The translations under genes were made by a program, and so were the position numbers. Shown here in pieces: positions 1 through 13,000 of a stretch of 64,000 bases of DNA (position 1 is the first letter of the stretch; the number at the start of each line of letters is the position of its first letter). This stretch comes from Calliopsis andreniformis. Taxonomy: Eukaryota > Arthropoda > Insecta > Hymenoptera > Andrenidae. Under the pieces are notes generated by a model, which was given only the letters and a program-made list of their open reading frames with translations, ran no database searches and was not told the origin of the DNA. The stretch is taken from contig NW_027480440.1 in NCBI RefSeq assembly GCF_051401765.1, forward strand, positions 6,696,001-6,760,000. Direction: 5' to 3'.

Positions 1-447
1 ATTCTCAGTGTTCTATACTCAAACCTCAATCCTCAACACTCAGCCCTCATTCTCAATCCTCAATCCACAATCCTCAAACTTCAATCCCCAACCGTCAGTC
101 GTCGTCCTCAATCCTCAACCCTCAATCCTCCATCCTCCCATCTTCAATCATCAATACTCAATCTTCAATCCTCAATCCTCAATCCTCAATGCTCAATCCT
201 CAATCCTCAATATTCAACAGTCATCAATCAACCATCAATCCTCAATACTCAATCATCAATCCTCAATTCTCAATACTCAAGATAATATCCTGAATTCTCG
301 TGGTTCAATACTCAATCCACAATGTTCAATAATCAAATCTCAATCCTCAAACATCAATACTCAACACTCAACCCTCAACACTCGGTCCTCTCTCTTCAAT
401 CCTCCATCCTCAACCCTCAATCCTCAAGCGTCAATCCTCAATCCTCA
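1..447. repeat. 5' segment: truncated L-D landmark plus L-C landmark
   Basis: The first bases are the right part of an L-D landmark cut by the window edge. The segment aligns colinearly with 55003-55449 at a constant offset of 55002 bp, differing by scattered substitutions. It includes the doublet-like stretch around 89-110 (CCGTCAGTCGTCGTCC), an 8-mer near 133-140, an L-C landmark (AAGATAATATCCTGAATTC, near 279-297) and a TCTCTCTTC variant near 391-399. No gene is present. Confidence 0.85.
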
Positions 448-2951
448 GACCTCAAACATCAATACTCAACCTTCAGTCCTCGTCCTCAATCCACAACACT
501 CAATCCTCGATCCTCAATCTTCAATCATCAATATTCAATCTTCAATCCTCAATCCTCAATCCTCAATACTCAATCCTCAATCCTCAATGTTCAATCCTCA
601 ATACCCAATCCTCAATCTTCAATCCTCAATCCTCAATCCTCAATCCTCAACCCTCAATCCTCAATCCTCAGTCCTCAAACCTCAATCCTGAATCCTCAAT
701 CCTGAATCCTCAATCTTCAGCCCTCAGTCCTCAACAGTCAGTTGTCAACTCTCAATCCTCAATAGAATATCCTCAATTCACAGGTTTCAGTAGTCAATAA
801 TCAACCTGCAATCTTCAAATCTCTATCCACAAACGTCAACTCTCTTCACTCAACCCTCAACACTCAGTCCCCAATCCTCAATCTTCAATCCTCAAACCTC
901 AATCCTCAATCCTCAATTCTCAATCTTCAATCCTCAATACTCAATCTTCAATCTTCAATCCTCAATCCTCGGTCCTCAATCCTCAATCGTCAATCTCCAA
1001 TCCTGAATACTCAATCTTCAATCCTCAATCCTCAATCCTCAAACTTCAATCCTCAATCCTCAACCTTCATTCCTCAATACTCAGTCTTCAATCCTCCATC
1101 CTCAATCCTCAATCCTCAATCCTCAACCCTCAATCGTCAACCCTCAAGCCTCAATCCTCAATCCTCAATCCTCAATCCTCAATCCTCAATCCTCAATCCT
1201 CAGTCTTCAATCCTCAATACTCAATCTTCAATCCTCAATCCTCAATCCTCAACCCTCAATCCTCAATCCTCAACCTTCAATCCTCAATACTCAATCTGCA
1301 ATCCTCAATCCTCAATCCTCAATCTTAATCTTCGATCCTCAACACTCAATCTTCAATCCTCAATCCTCAATCCTCAATCCTCAGTCCTCAGTCCTCAGTC
1401 CTCAAACCTCAATCCTCAACCCTCAGCCCTCATCCTCAATCGTCAATCCTCAATCCTCAATCCTCAATCCTCAATCCTCAATCCTCAAACCTCAATCCTC
1501 AATCGTCAATCTTCAATCCTCAATACTCAATCTTCAATCCTCGATCCTCCATCCTCAATCCTCAATCCTCATTCTTCAATCCACAATGCCCAATCCTCAA
1601 TCTTCAATCCTCAATCCTCAATCCTGAATCCTCAATCCTCAATCCTCAATCCTCAATCTTCAATCCTCAGTCCCAAATCCTCAATCTTCAATACTCAATC
1701 CTCAATCCTCAATCTTCAATGCTCAATACTCAATTTTCAATCCTCAATCCTCAATCCTCAATCCTCAATCCTCATTCTTCAATCCTCAACACCCAATCCT
1801 CAATCTTCAATCGTCAATCCTCAATCCTCAATTCTGAATCCTCAATCCTCAACCCTCAGACCTCAAACATCAATACTAAACCCTCAGTCCTCGTCCGCAA
1901 TCCACAACCCTCAATCCTCAATCCTCAATCTTCAATACTCAATCCTCAATCCTCAATACTCAATCCTCAATCCTCAGTCCTCAAACCTCAATCCTGTATC
2001 CTCAATCCTGAATCCTCAATCTTCAGCCCTCAGTCCTCAACAATCAGTTGTCAATCCTCAATCCTCAATAGAATATCATCAATTCACAGTTTTCAATACT
2101 CAATACTGAATCTGCAATCTTCAAATCTCTATCCACAAACATCAATACTCATCACTCAACCCTCAACACTCAGTCTTCAGTCCTGAATCCTCAGTGCTCA
2201 ATCCTCAATCCTCATTCTTCAATCCTCAATATCCAATCCTCAATCTTCAATCCTCAATCCTCAATCCTCAATTGTCAATCCTCAATCCTCAATCCTCAAT
2301 CCTCAGATCTCAAACAGCAATACTCAACCCTCAGTCCTCGTCCTCAATCCGCAACCATCAATCCTCAATCCTCAACCTTCAATCATCAATATTCAATCTT
2401 CTGTCCTCAATCCTCAATCCTCAATCCTCAACCCTCAATCCTCAATGTTCAATCCGCAATACCCAACCCTCAATCTTCAATCGTCGATCCTCAATCCTCA
2501 ATCCTGAATCCTCAATCTTCAATCCTCAATACTCAATCTTCAATCCTCAATCCTCAATGCTCAATGCTCAACCCTCAATCCTGAATCCTCAATCTTCAAT
2601 CATCAATACTCAACCTGCAATCCTCAATCCTCAGTCCTCACTCCTCGATCCTCATTCTTCAATCCTCAATACCGAATACACAATCTTCAATCCTCAATCC
2701 TCAATCCTCAATTCTCAATCCTCAATCTTCAATCCTCAATCCTCAATCCTCAATCCTCAATCCTCATTCTTCAATCCTCAATACTCAATCGTCAATCTCC
2801 AATCCTGAATACTCAATCTTCAATCCTCAATCCTCAATCCTCAATCCTCAATCCTCAGACCTCAAACATCAATACTCAATACTCAGAACTCGTCCTCAAT
2901 CCACAACCCTCAATCCTCAATCCTCAATCTTCAATCCTCAATCCTCAATCC
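448..2951. repeat. Low-copy satellite segment left of HOR-A
   Basis: This heptamer array is not part of a large duplication inside the window. It carries L-B landmarks (near 449-500, 1855-1910, 2302-2360 and 2850-2905) and two L-A landmarks with cores at 761 and 2067. The stretch about 1370-1740 shares a distinctive variant order with HOR-D (about 39580-39910 and 42310-42680), including ATCCACAATGCCCAATCC. That suggests common ancestry. Open frames here are heptamer read-through only. Confidence 0.8.
701..870. repeat. L-A landmark (representative copy)
   Basis: This is the most divergent recurrent block of the array. In order it has CCTGAATCC, CTTCAGCCCTCAGTCC, a CAGTTGTC motif, the core AATAGAATAT at 761, an AATTCACAG motif, CTGCAATCTTCAAATC, TCTATCCACAAAC and CAACACTCAGTCC. 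Related cores lie at 2067, 3491, 4036, 4323, 5463, 6329, 6616, 7756, 8399 and 9916, then in the HOR-A copy from 10621 to 17045, and onward to the window end. The block still divides into 7-base units, so it reads as mutated heptamers rather than an insertion. A protein-binding role is conceivable but nothing in the sequence proves one. Confidence 0.85.
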
Positions 2952-5900
2952 TCAATCCTCAATCTTCAACCCTCAATCCTCAATCCTCAATCCTCAATCC
3001 TCAATCCTCAAACCTCAATCCTCAACGTCAGTCCTCGTCCTCAAACCTCAACCCTCAATACTCAATCCTCAATCTTCAATCATTAATACTCAATCTTCAA
3101 TCCTCAATCCTCAATCCTCAATACTCAGTCCTCAATCCTCAATATTCAACGCACAACACTCAACCATAAATCCTCAAGACGCAACCATCAATCCTCAATT
3201 CTCAATACTCAATAGAATATCCTGAATTCTCATGGTTCAATACTCAATCCACGAAATTCAATAATCAAATCTCAATCCTCAAACATCAATCCTCAACACT
3301 CAATCCTCAATACTAAGTCCTCTCTCTTCAATCCTCCATCCCCAATCCTCAATCCTCAAGCGTCAATCCTCAATCCTCAATCATCAAACCTCAATCCTGA
3401 GTCCTCAAACCTCAATCCTGAATCCTCAATCCTGAATACTCAATCTTCAGCCCTCAGTCCTCAACAATCGGTTGTCAATCCTGAATCCGCAATAGAATAT
3501 CCTCAATTCACAGTTTTCAATACTGAATACTCAATCCGCAATCTTCAGATCTCTATCCGCAAACATCAATTCTCATCACTCAACCCTCAACACTCAGTCT
3601 TCAATCCTCAATCCTCAATCCTCAATCCTCAATCCTCATTCTTCAATCCTCAACACCCAATCCTCAATCTTCAATCCTCAAGCCTCAATCCGCAATTCTC
3701 AGTCCTCAATCCTCAATCCTCAAACCTCAAACATCAATACTCAACCCTCAGTCCTCGTACACAATCCGCAACCCTCAATCCACGATCCTCAATCTTCAAT
3801 CATCAATATTCAACCTTCAATCCTCAATCCTCAATCCTCAATACTCAATCCTCAATCCTCAATGTTCAATCCTCAATACCCAATCCTCAATCTTCAATCC
3901 TCAATCCTCAATCCTCAATCCTCAATCCTCAACCCTCAATCCTCAGTCCTCAAACATCAATTCTGAATCCTCAATCCTGTATTCACAATCTTCAGCCCTC
4001 AGTCCTCAACAATCAGTTGTCAATCCTCAATCCTCAATAGAATATCCTCAATCCACATGTTTCAGTACTCAATAATCAACATGCAATCTTCAAATCTCTA
4101 TCCACAAACGTCAATTCACACCACTCAACCCTCAACACTCAGTCCCCAATCCTCAATCTTCAATCCTCAATCCTCAACCCTCAATCCTCAAGCGTCAATC
4201 CTCAATCCTCAATCGTCAACACTCAATCCTCAGTCCTCAAACCTCAATCCCGAATCCTCAATCCTGAATCCTCAATCTTCAGCACTCAGTCCTCAACAAT
4301 CTATTGTCAATCCTCAATCCTCAATAGAATATCCTCAATTCACAGTTTTCGATACTCGATCCCCATTCTTCAATCTTCAAATCTCAATCCACAAACATCA
4401 ATTCTCATCACTCAACCCTCAACACTCAGTCCTAAATCTTCAATCCTCAACCCTCAATCCTCAATCTTCAATCCTCAATACTCAATCGTCAATCCTCAAT
4501 CCTCAACATTCAATCCTCAACTCTCAGTCCTCTCTCTTCTATCCTCCACCCTCAATCCTAAATCCTCAAGCGTCAGTCCTCAATCCTCATTCTTCAATCC
4601 TCAATACCCAATCCTCAATCTTCAACCGTCAATCCTCAATCCTCAATTCTCAATCCTCAATCCTCAATCCTCAATCCTCAATCCTCAGTCCTCAATCCTC
4701 AATCCTCAATCCGCAATCTTCAATCCTGAATACTCAATCTTCAATCCTCAATACTCAATCTTCAACCTTCAATCCTCAATCCTCGGTCCTCAATCCTCAA
4801 TCGTCAATCTCCGATCCTGAATACTCAATCTTCAATCCTCAATCCTCAATCCTCAATCCTCAACCTTCATTCCTCAATACTCAGTCTTCAATCCTCCACC
4901 CTCAACCCTCAATCCTCAATCCTCAATCCTCAATCGTCAGGCTTCAATCCTCCATACTCAATATTCAATCCTCAATCCTCAAACCTCATTCCTCAATCCT
5001 CATTCTTCAATCCTCAATCCTCAACCCTCAATCGTCAATACTCTATCCTCAATCGTCTGTCTTCTGTCCTCAATACTCAACCTTTAATCCTCAATACCAA
5101 ATCCTCAATCCTCATTCTTCAGACCTCAATACCCAATCCTCGATCTTCAATCCTCAATCCTCAATCCTCAATTCTCAATCCTCAATCCTCAATCCTCAGA
5201 CCTCAAACAGCAATACTAAGCCATCAGTCCTCGTCCTCAATCCACAACGCTCAATCCTCAATCCTCAATCTTCAATCATTAATATTCAATCTTCAATCCT
5301 CAATCCTCAATCCTCAATCCTCAACCCTCAATCCTCAATCCTCAATCCCCAATACCCAATCCTCAACCCTCAGCCCTCAAACCTCAATCCTCAATCCTCA
5401 ATCCTGAATCCTCAATCTACAGCCCTGAGTCCTCAACAAACAGTTGTCAATGCTCAATCCTCAATAGAATATCCTCAATTCACAGTTTTCAATACTCAAT
5501 ACTCAATACTCAATCCTCAATCCTCAATTCTCAATCCTCATTCTTCAATCCTCAATGCCCAATCCTCAATCTTCAATCCTCAATGCTCAATCCTGAATCC
5601 TCAATCCTCAATCCTCAATCCTCAGTCTTCAATCTTCAATACTCAATCCTGAATCCTCAATCCTCAATCCTCAATCCTCAGTCTTCAATCTTCAATTCTC
5701 AATACTCAATCTTCAATCCTCAATCCTCAATCCTCAATCCTCAATTCTCAATCCTCAATCCTCAATCCTCAGACCTCAAACAGCAATACTCATCCCTCAG
5801 TCCTCGTCCTCAATCCACAGCCGTCAATCCTCAATCCTCAATCCTCAAACCTCAATCCTCAACCGTCGGTCCTCGTCCTCAAACCTCAACCCTCAATCCT

Positions 5901-8900
5901 CAATCCTCAACCTTCAATCATCAATACTGAATCTTCAATCGTCAATCCTCAATCCTCCATCCTCAATCCCCAATCCTCAATATTCAACGCACAACCCTCA
6001 AGCATCTATCCTCAATACTCAACCATCAATCCTCAATTCTCAATACTCAATAGAATATCCTGAATTCTCATGGTTCAATATTCAATTCACAATATTCAAT
6101 AATCAAATCTCAATCCTCAAACATCAATCCTCAAGACTCAATCCACAACCCTCAGTCCTCTCTCTTCACTCTTCCATCCTCAATCCTCAATCCTCAAGCG
6201 TCAATCCTCAATCCTCAATCCTCAACCCTCAATCCTCTGTCCTCAAACCTCCATCCCGAATCCTCAATCCTGAATCCTCAATCTTCAGCCATCAGTCCTC
6301 AACAATCAATTGTCAATCCTCAATCCTCAATAGAATATCCTGAATTCACAGTTTTCGATACTCAATCCTCAATTCTCAATGTTCAATCTGCAATACCCAA
6401 TCCTCAATCTTCAGTCCTCAATCCTCAATCCTCAATCCGCAATCCTCGATCCTCAATCTTCAATCATCAATATTCAATCTTCAATCCTCAATCCACAATC
6501 CTCAATACTCAATCCTCAATCCTCAGTCCTCAAACCTCAATCCTGAATCCTCAATCCTGAATCCGCAATCTTCAGATCTCAGTCCTCAAAAATCAATTGT
6601 CAATCCTCAATCCTCAATAGAATATCCACGATTCACAGTTTTCAATACTCAATCCCCATTCTTCAATCTTCAAATCTCAATCCACAAACATCAATCCTCA
6701 TCACTCCACCATTAACACTCAGCCCTCAATCTTCAATCGTCAATCCTCAATCCTCAATACTCAATCGTCAATCTTCAATCCTCAATACTCAATCTTCAAT
6801 CCTCAATCCTCAATCCTCAATCCTCAATCCTCATTCTTCAATCCTCAATACCCAATCCTCTATCTTCAATCCTCACCTCTCAATCCGCAATCCTCAGTCC
6901 TCAGTCCTCAATCCTCAACCCTCAATCCTCAATCTTCAATCATCAGTCCCAAATCCTCAATCGTCAATACTCAATCCTCAATCCTCAATCTTCAATCCAC
7001 AATACTCAATCTCCAATCCTCAATACTCAATCCTCAATCCTCAATCCTCATTCTTCAATCCTCAATACCCAATCCTCAATCTTCAATCCTCAATACTCAA
7101 TCCTCAATCCTCAATCCTCAATCCGCATTCTTCAATCCTCAATACTAAATCTTCAATCTCCAATCCTCAATCCTCAATACTCAATCCTCAATGCTCAATC
7201 CTCAATCGTCAATCCTCAATACCCAATCCTCAACCTTCAATCCGCAATCCTCAATCCTCAATCCCCAATCCTCAATCTTCAATCCTCAATACTCAATCTT
7301 CAATCCTCAATCCTCAATCCTCAACCCTCAATCCTCAATCCTCAATCTTCAATCCTCAATACTCAATCTGCAATACTCAATCCTCAGTCCTCACTCCTCA
7401 ATACTCATTCTTCAATCCTCAATACCGAATCCTCAATCTTCAATCCTCAATCCTCAATCCTCAATTCTCAATCCTCATTCCTCAATCCTCATACTTCAAA
7501 CATCAATACTCAGCCCTCAGTCCTCGACCTCAATCCACAACCCTCAATCCTCAATCCTCAATCTTGAACCATTAATATTCAATCTTCAATCCTCAATCCT
7601 CAATCCTCAATCCCCAACCGTCAATACTCAATCCTCAATCCCCAATACCCAATCCTCAATCCTCAGTCGTCAAACCTCAATCCTGAATCCTCAATCTTGA
7701 ATCCTCAATCTTCAGCCCTGAGTCCTCAACAATCAGTTGTCAATCCTCAATCCTCAATAGAATAACCTCAATTCACAGTTTTCAATACCCAATACTCAAT
7801 CTGCAATCTTCAGATCTCTATCCACAAACATCAATTCTCATCACTCAACCCTCAATACTCAGTCCCCAATCCTCAATCTTCAATCCTCAATCCTCAATCC
7901 TCAATCCTCAATCCTCAATCTTAATCTTCAATCCTCAATACTCAATCTTCAATCCTCAATCCTCAATACTCAATCCTCAATCCTCAATCCTCAATCCTCA
8001 ATCCTCATTTTTCAATCCTCAATACCCAATCCTCAATCTTCAATCCTTAATCCTCAGTCCTCTATCCTCAATCCTCAATCCTCAATCCTCAATCTTCAAT
8101 CCTCAGTCCCAAATCCTCAATCTTCAATACTCAATCCTCAATCCTCAGTCTTCAATCCGCAGTCCCAAATCCTCAATCGTCAATACTCAATCCTCAACCC
8201 TCAATCTTCAATCATTAATATTCAATCTTCAATCCTCAATCCTCAATCCTCAATCCCCAACACCCAATCCTCAATCCTCAATCCCCAATACCCAATCCTC
8301 AATCCTCAGTCCTCAAACCTCAATCCTGAATCCTCAATCCTGAATCCTCAATCTTCAGCCCTGAGTCCTCAACAATCAGTTGTCAATCCTCAATCATCAA
8401 TAGTATATCCTCAATTCACAGTCTTCAATACTCAATACACAATCTGCTATCTTCAGATCTTTGTCCACAAACATCAATTCTCACCACTCAACCCTCAGTC
8501 CTCAGTCCCCAATCCTCAATCTTCAATCCTCAATCCTCAGCCCTCAATCCTCAATCTTAATCTTCAATCCTCAATACTCAATCTTCAATGCTCAATCCTC
8601 AATCCTCAATCCTCAATCCTCAATCTTCAATCCTCAACACTCAATCTTCAATCCTCAACCCTCAATCCTCAATCCTCAATCCTCAATCCTCAATCCTCAA
8701 TCGTCAATCTTCAATCCTCAACCCTCAATCTTCAATCCTCAATCCTCAATCCTCAATCCTCAATCCACATTCTTCAATCCTCAATACCCAATCCTCAATC
8801 TTCAATCCTCTATCCTCAATTCTGAATCCTCAATCCTCAGTCCACAATCCTCAATCTTCAATCCTCATTCCCAAATCCTCAACCCTCAATCTTCAATCGT

Positions 8901-10081
8901 CAATACTCAATCATGATTCCTCAATCCTCAATCCTCAAACCTCAATCCTCATTCTTCAATCCTCAATACCCAATCCTCAATCTTCAATCCTTAATCCTCA
9001 GTCCTCAATCCTCAATCCTCAATCCTCAATCCTCAATCTTCAATCCTCAGTCCCAAATCCTCAATCTTCAATACTCAATCCTCAATCCTCAATCTTCAAT
9101 CCTCAATACTCAATCTTCAATCCTCAATACTCAATCCTCAATCCTCAATCTTCAATCCTCAATACTCAATCTTCAATCCTCAATCCTCAATCCTCAATCC
9201 TCAATCCTCAATCGTCAATCTTCAATCCTCAACCCTCAATCTGCAATCCTCAATCCTCAATCCTCAATCCTCAATACCCATTCTTCAATCCTCAATACCC
9301 AATCCTCAATCTTCAACCCTCAATCCTCAATCCTGAATACTCCATCCTCAATCCTCAATCCTTAATCTTCTATCCTCATTCCCAAATCCTCAATCTTCAA
9401 TCCTCAATCCTCAATCCTCTCTCTTCAATACTCAATACCCAATCCTCAATCTTCAAACCTTAATCCTCAGTCCTCAATCCTCAATCCTCAATCCTCAATC
9501 CTCAATCTTCAATCCTCAGTCCCAAATCCTCAATCTTCAATACTCAAGCCTCAATCCTCAATCTTCAATCCTCAATACTCAATCTTCAATCCTCAATACT
9601 CAATCCTCAATCCTCAATCCTCATTCTTCAATCCTCAATACCCAATCCTCAATCTTCAATCCTCAATCCTCAATCCTCAATTCTCAAACCTCAATCCTCA
9701 ATCCTCATACCTCAAACGTCAATACTCAACCCTCAGTCCTCGTCCTCAATCCACAACACTCAATCCTCATTCCTCAATCTTCAATTCTCAATCCTCAATC
9801 CTCAATCCTCAATCCTCAATCCTCAGTCCTCAAACCTCAATCCTGAATCCTCAATCCTGAATCCTCAATCTTCAGCACTCAGTCCTCAACAATCAGTTGT
9901 CAAGACTCAATCCTCAATAGAATATCATCAATTCACAGTTTTCAATACTCAATACTCAATCTGCAATCTTCAAATCTCAATCCACAAACATCAATTCTCA
10001 TCACTCAACCCTCAACACTCAGTCCTAAATCTTCAATCCTCAACCCTCAATCCTCAATCTTCAATCCTCAATACTCAATCT
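2952..10081. repeat. HOR-A copy 1 (7130 bp)
   Basis: First of two directly abutting copies. Corresponding landmarks are offset by exactly 7130 bp (for example AATAGAATAT cores at 3491, 4323 and 5463 pair with 10621, 11453 and 12593). It contains L-C landmarks with cores at 3211 and 6049, L-A cores at 3491, 4036, 4323, 5463, 6329, 6616, 7756, 8399 and 9916, and several L-B landmarks. The length equals 1020 heptamers minus 10, and I count ten 6-mers in the unit. The right part (about 8267-10081) is also ancestral to the start of HOR-B. Confidence 0.93.
3201..3345. repeat. L-C landmark (representative copy)
   Basis: Core AATAGAATAT at 3211, followed by CCTGAATTCTCATGG, then AATACTCAATCCAC and a run rich in AATAATCAAATC-like variants. 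Other members have cores near 285, 6049, 10341, 13179, 31238, 35381, 48645, 52316, 53659 and 55281. Those near 48645, 52316 and 53659 read CCTGATTTCTCATGG. In HOR-A the L-C core lies exactly 280 bp (40 heptamers) before an L-A core: 3211 to 3491 and 6049 to 6329. The landmark carries a GAATTC site, otherwise scarce in the array. Confidence 0.8.
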
Positions 10082-13000
10082 TCAATCCTCAATCTTCAAC
10101 CCTCAATCCTCAATCCTCAATCCTCAATCCTCAATCCTCAAACCTCAATCCTCAACGTCAGTCCTCGTCCTCAAACCTCAACCCTCAATACTCAATCCTC
10201 AATCTTCAATCATTAATACTCAATCTTCAATCCTCAATCCTCAATCCTCAATACTCAGTCCTCAATCCTCAATATTCAACGCACAACACTCAACCATAAA
10301 TCCTCAAGACGCAACCATCAATCCTCAATTCTCAATACTCAATAGAATATCCTGAATTCTCATGGTTCAATACTCAATCCACGAAATTCAATAATCAAAT
10401 CTCAATCCTCAAACATCAATCCTCAACACTCAATCCTCAATACTAAGTCCTCTCTCTTCAATCCTCCATCCCCAATCCTCAATCCTCAAGCGTCAATCCT
10501 CAATCCTCAATCATCAAACCTCAATCCTGAGTCCTCAAACCTCAATCCTGAATCCTCAATCCTGAATACTCAATCTTCAGCCCTCAGTCCTCAACAATCG
10601 GTTGTCAATCCTGAATCCGCAATAGAATATCCTCAATTCACAGTTTTCAATACTGAATACTCAATCCGCAATCTTCAGATCTCTATCCGCAAACATCAAT
10701 TCTCATCACTCAACCCTCAACACTCAGTCTTCAATCCTCAATCCTCAATCCTCAATCCTCAATCCTCATTCTTCAATCCTCAACACCCAATCCTCAATCT
10801 TCAATCCTCAAGCCTCAATCCGCAATTCTCAGTCCTCAATCCTCAATCCTCAAACCTCAAACATCAATACTCAACCCTCAGTCCTCGTACACAATCCGCA
10901 ACCCTCAATCCACGATCCTCAATCTTCAATCATCAATATTCAACCTTCAATCCTCAATCCTCAATCCTCAATACTCAATCCTCAATCCTCAATGTTCAAT
11001 CCTCAATACCCAATCCTCAATCTTCAATCCTCAATCCTCAATCCTCAATCCTCAATCCTCAACCCTCAATCCTCAGTCCTCAAACATCAATTCTGAATCC
11101 TCAATCCTGTATTCACAATCTTCAGCCCTCAGTCCTCAACAATCAGTTGTCAATCCTCAATCCTCAATAGAATATCCTCAATCCACATGTTTCAGTACTC
11201 AATAATCAACATGCAATCTTCAAATCTCTATCCACAAACGTCAATTCACACCACTCAACCCTCAACACTCAGTCCCCAATCCTCAATCTTCAATCCTCAA
11301 TCCTCAACCCTCAATCCTCAAGCGTCAATCCTCAATCCTCAATCGTCAACACTCAATCCTCAGTCCTCAAACCTCAATCCCGAATCCTCAATCCTGAATC
11401 CTCAATCTTCAGCACTCAGTCCTCAACAATCTATTGTCAATCCTCAATCCTCAATAGAATATCCTCAATTCACAGTTTTCGATACTCGATCCCCATTCTT
11501 CAATCTTCAAATCTCAATCCACAAACATCAATTCTCATCACTCAACCCTCAACACTCAGTCCTAAATCTTCAATCCTCAACCCTCAATCCTCAATCTTCA
11601 ATCCTCAATACTCAATCGTCAATCCTCAATCCTCAACATTCAATCCTCAACTCTCAGTCCTCTCTCTTCTATCCTCCACCCTCAATCCTAAATCCTCAAG
11701 CGTCAGTCCTCAATCCTCATTCTTCAATCCTCAATACCCAATCCTCAATCTTCAACCGTCAATCCTCAATCCTCAATTCTCAATCCTCAATCCTCAATCC
11801 TCAATCCTCAATCCTCAGTCCTCAATCCTCAATCCTCAATCCGCAATCTTCAATCCTGAATACTCAATCTTCAATCCTCAATACTCAATCTTCAACCTTC
11901 AATCCTCAATCCTCGGTCCTCAATCCTCAATCGTCAATCTCCGATCCTGAATACTCAATCTTCAATCCTCAATCCTCAATCCTCAATCCTCAACCTTCAT
12001 TCCTCAATACTCAGTCTTCAATCCTCCACCCTCAACCCTCAATCCTCAATCCTCAATCCTCAATCGTCAGGCTTCAATCCTCCATACTCAATATTCAATC
12101 CTCAATCCTCAAACCTCATTCCTCAATCCTCATTCTTCAATCCTCAATCCTCAACCCTCAATCGTCAATACTCTATCCTCAATCGTCTGTCTTCTGTCCT
12201 CAATACTCAACCTTTAATCCTCAATACCAAATCCTCAATCCTCATTCTTCAGACCTCAATACCCAATCCTCGATCTTCAATCCTCAATCCTCAATCCTCA
12301 ATTCTCAATCCTCAATCCTCAATCCTCAGACCTCAAACAGCAATACTAAGCCATCAGTCCTCGTCCTCAATCCACAACGCTCAATCCTCAATCCTCAATC
12401 TTCAATCATTAATATTCAATCTTCAATCCTCAATCCTCAATCCTCAATCCTCAACCCTCAATCCTCAATCCTCAATCCCCAATACCCAATCCTCAACCCT
12501 CAGCCCTCAAACCTCAATCCTCAATCCTCAATCCTGAATCCTCAATCTACAGCCCTGAGTCCTCAACAAACAGTTGTCAATGCTCAATCCTCAATAGAAT
12601 ATCCTCAATTCACAGTTTTCAATACTCAATACTCAATACTCAATCCTCAATCCTCAATTCTCAATCCTCATTCTTCAATCCTCAATGCCCAATCCTCAAT
12701 CTTCAATCCTCAATGCTCAATCCTGAATCCTCAATCCTCAATCCTCAATCCTCAGTCTTCAATCTTCAATACTCAATCCTGAATCCTCAATCCTCAATCC
12801 TCAATCCTCAGTCTTCAATCTTCAATTCTCAATACTCAATCTTCAATCCTCAATCCTCAATCCTCAATCCTCAATTCTCAATCCTCAATCCTCAATCCTC
12901 AGACCTCAAACAGCAATACTCATCCCTCAGTCCTCGTCCTCAATCCACAGCCGTCAATCCTCAATCCTCAATCCTCAAACCTCAATCCTCAACCGTCGGT

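Noticed and set aside
701..870. L-A block as a transposon remnant or inserted foreign element
   Set aside because: The block divides into 7-base units in phase with the flanks, has no target-site duplication or terminal repeats, and grades into ordinary heptamers.
4057..12782. Identical 531-codon frames at 4057-5652 and 11187-12782 as a duplicated gene pair
   Set aside because: Their identity comes from the 7130-bp satellite duplication, and non-coding neighbours are just as identical. There is no sign of coding selection.
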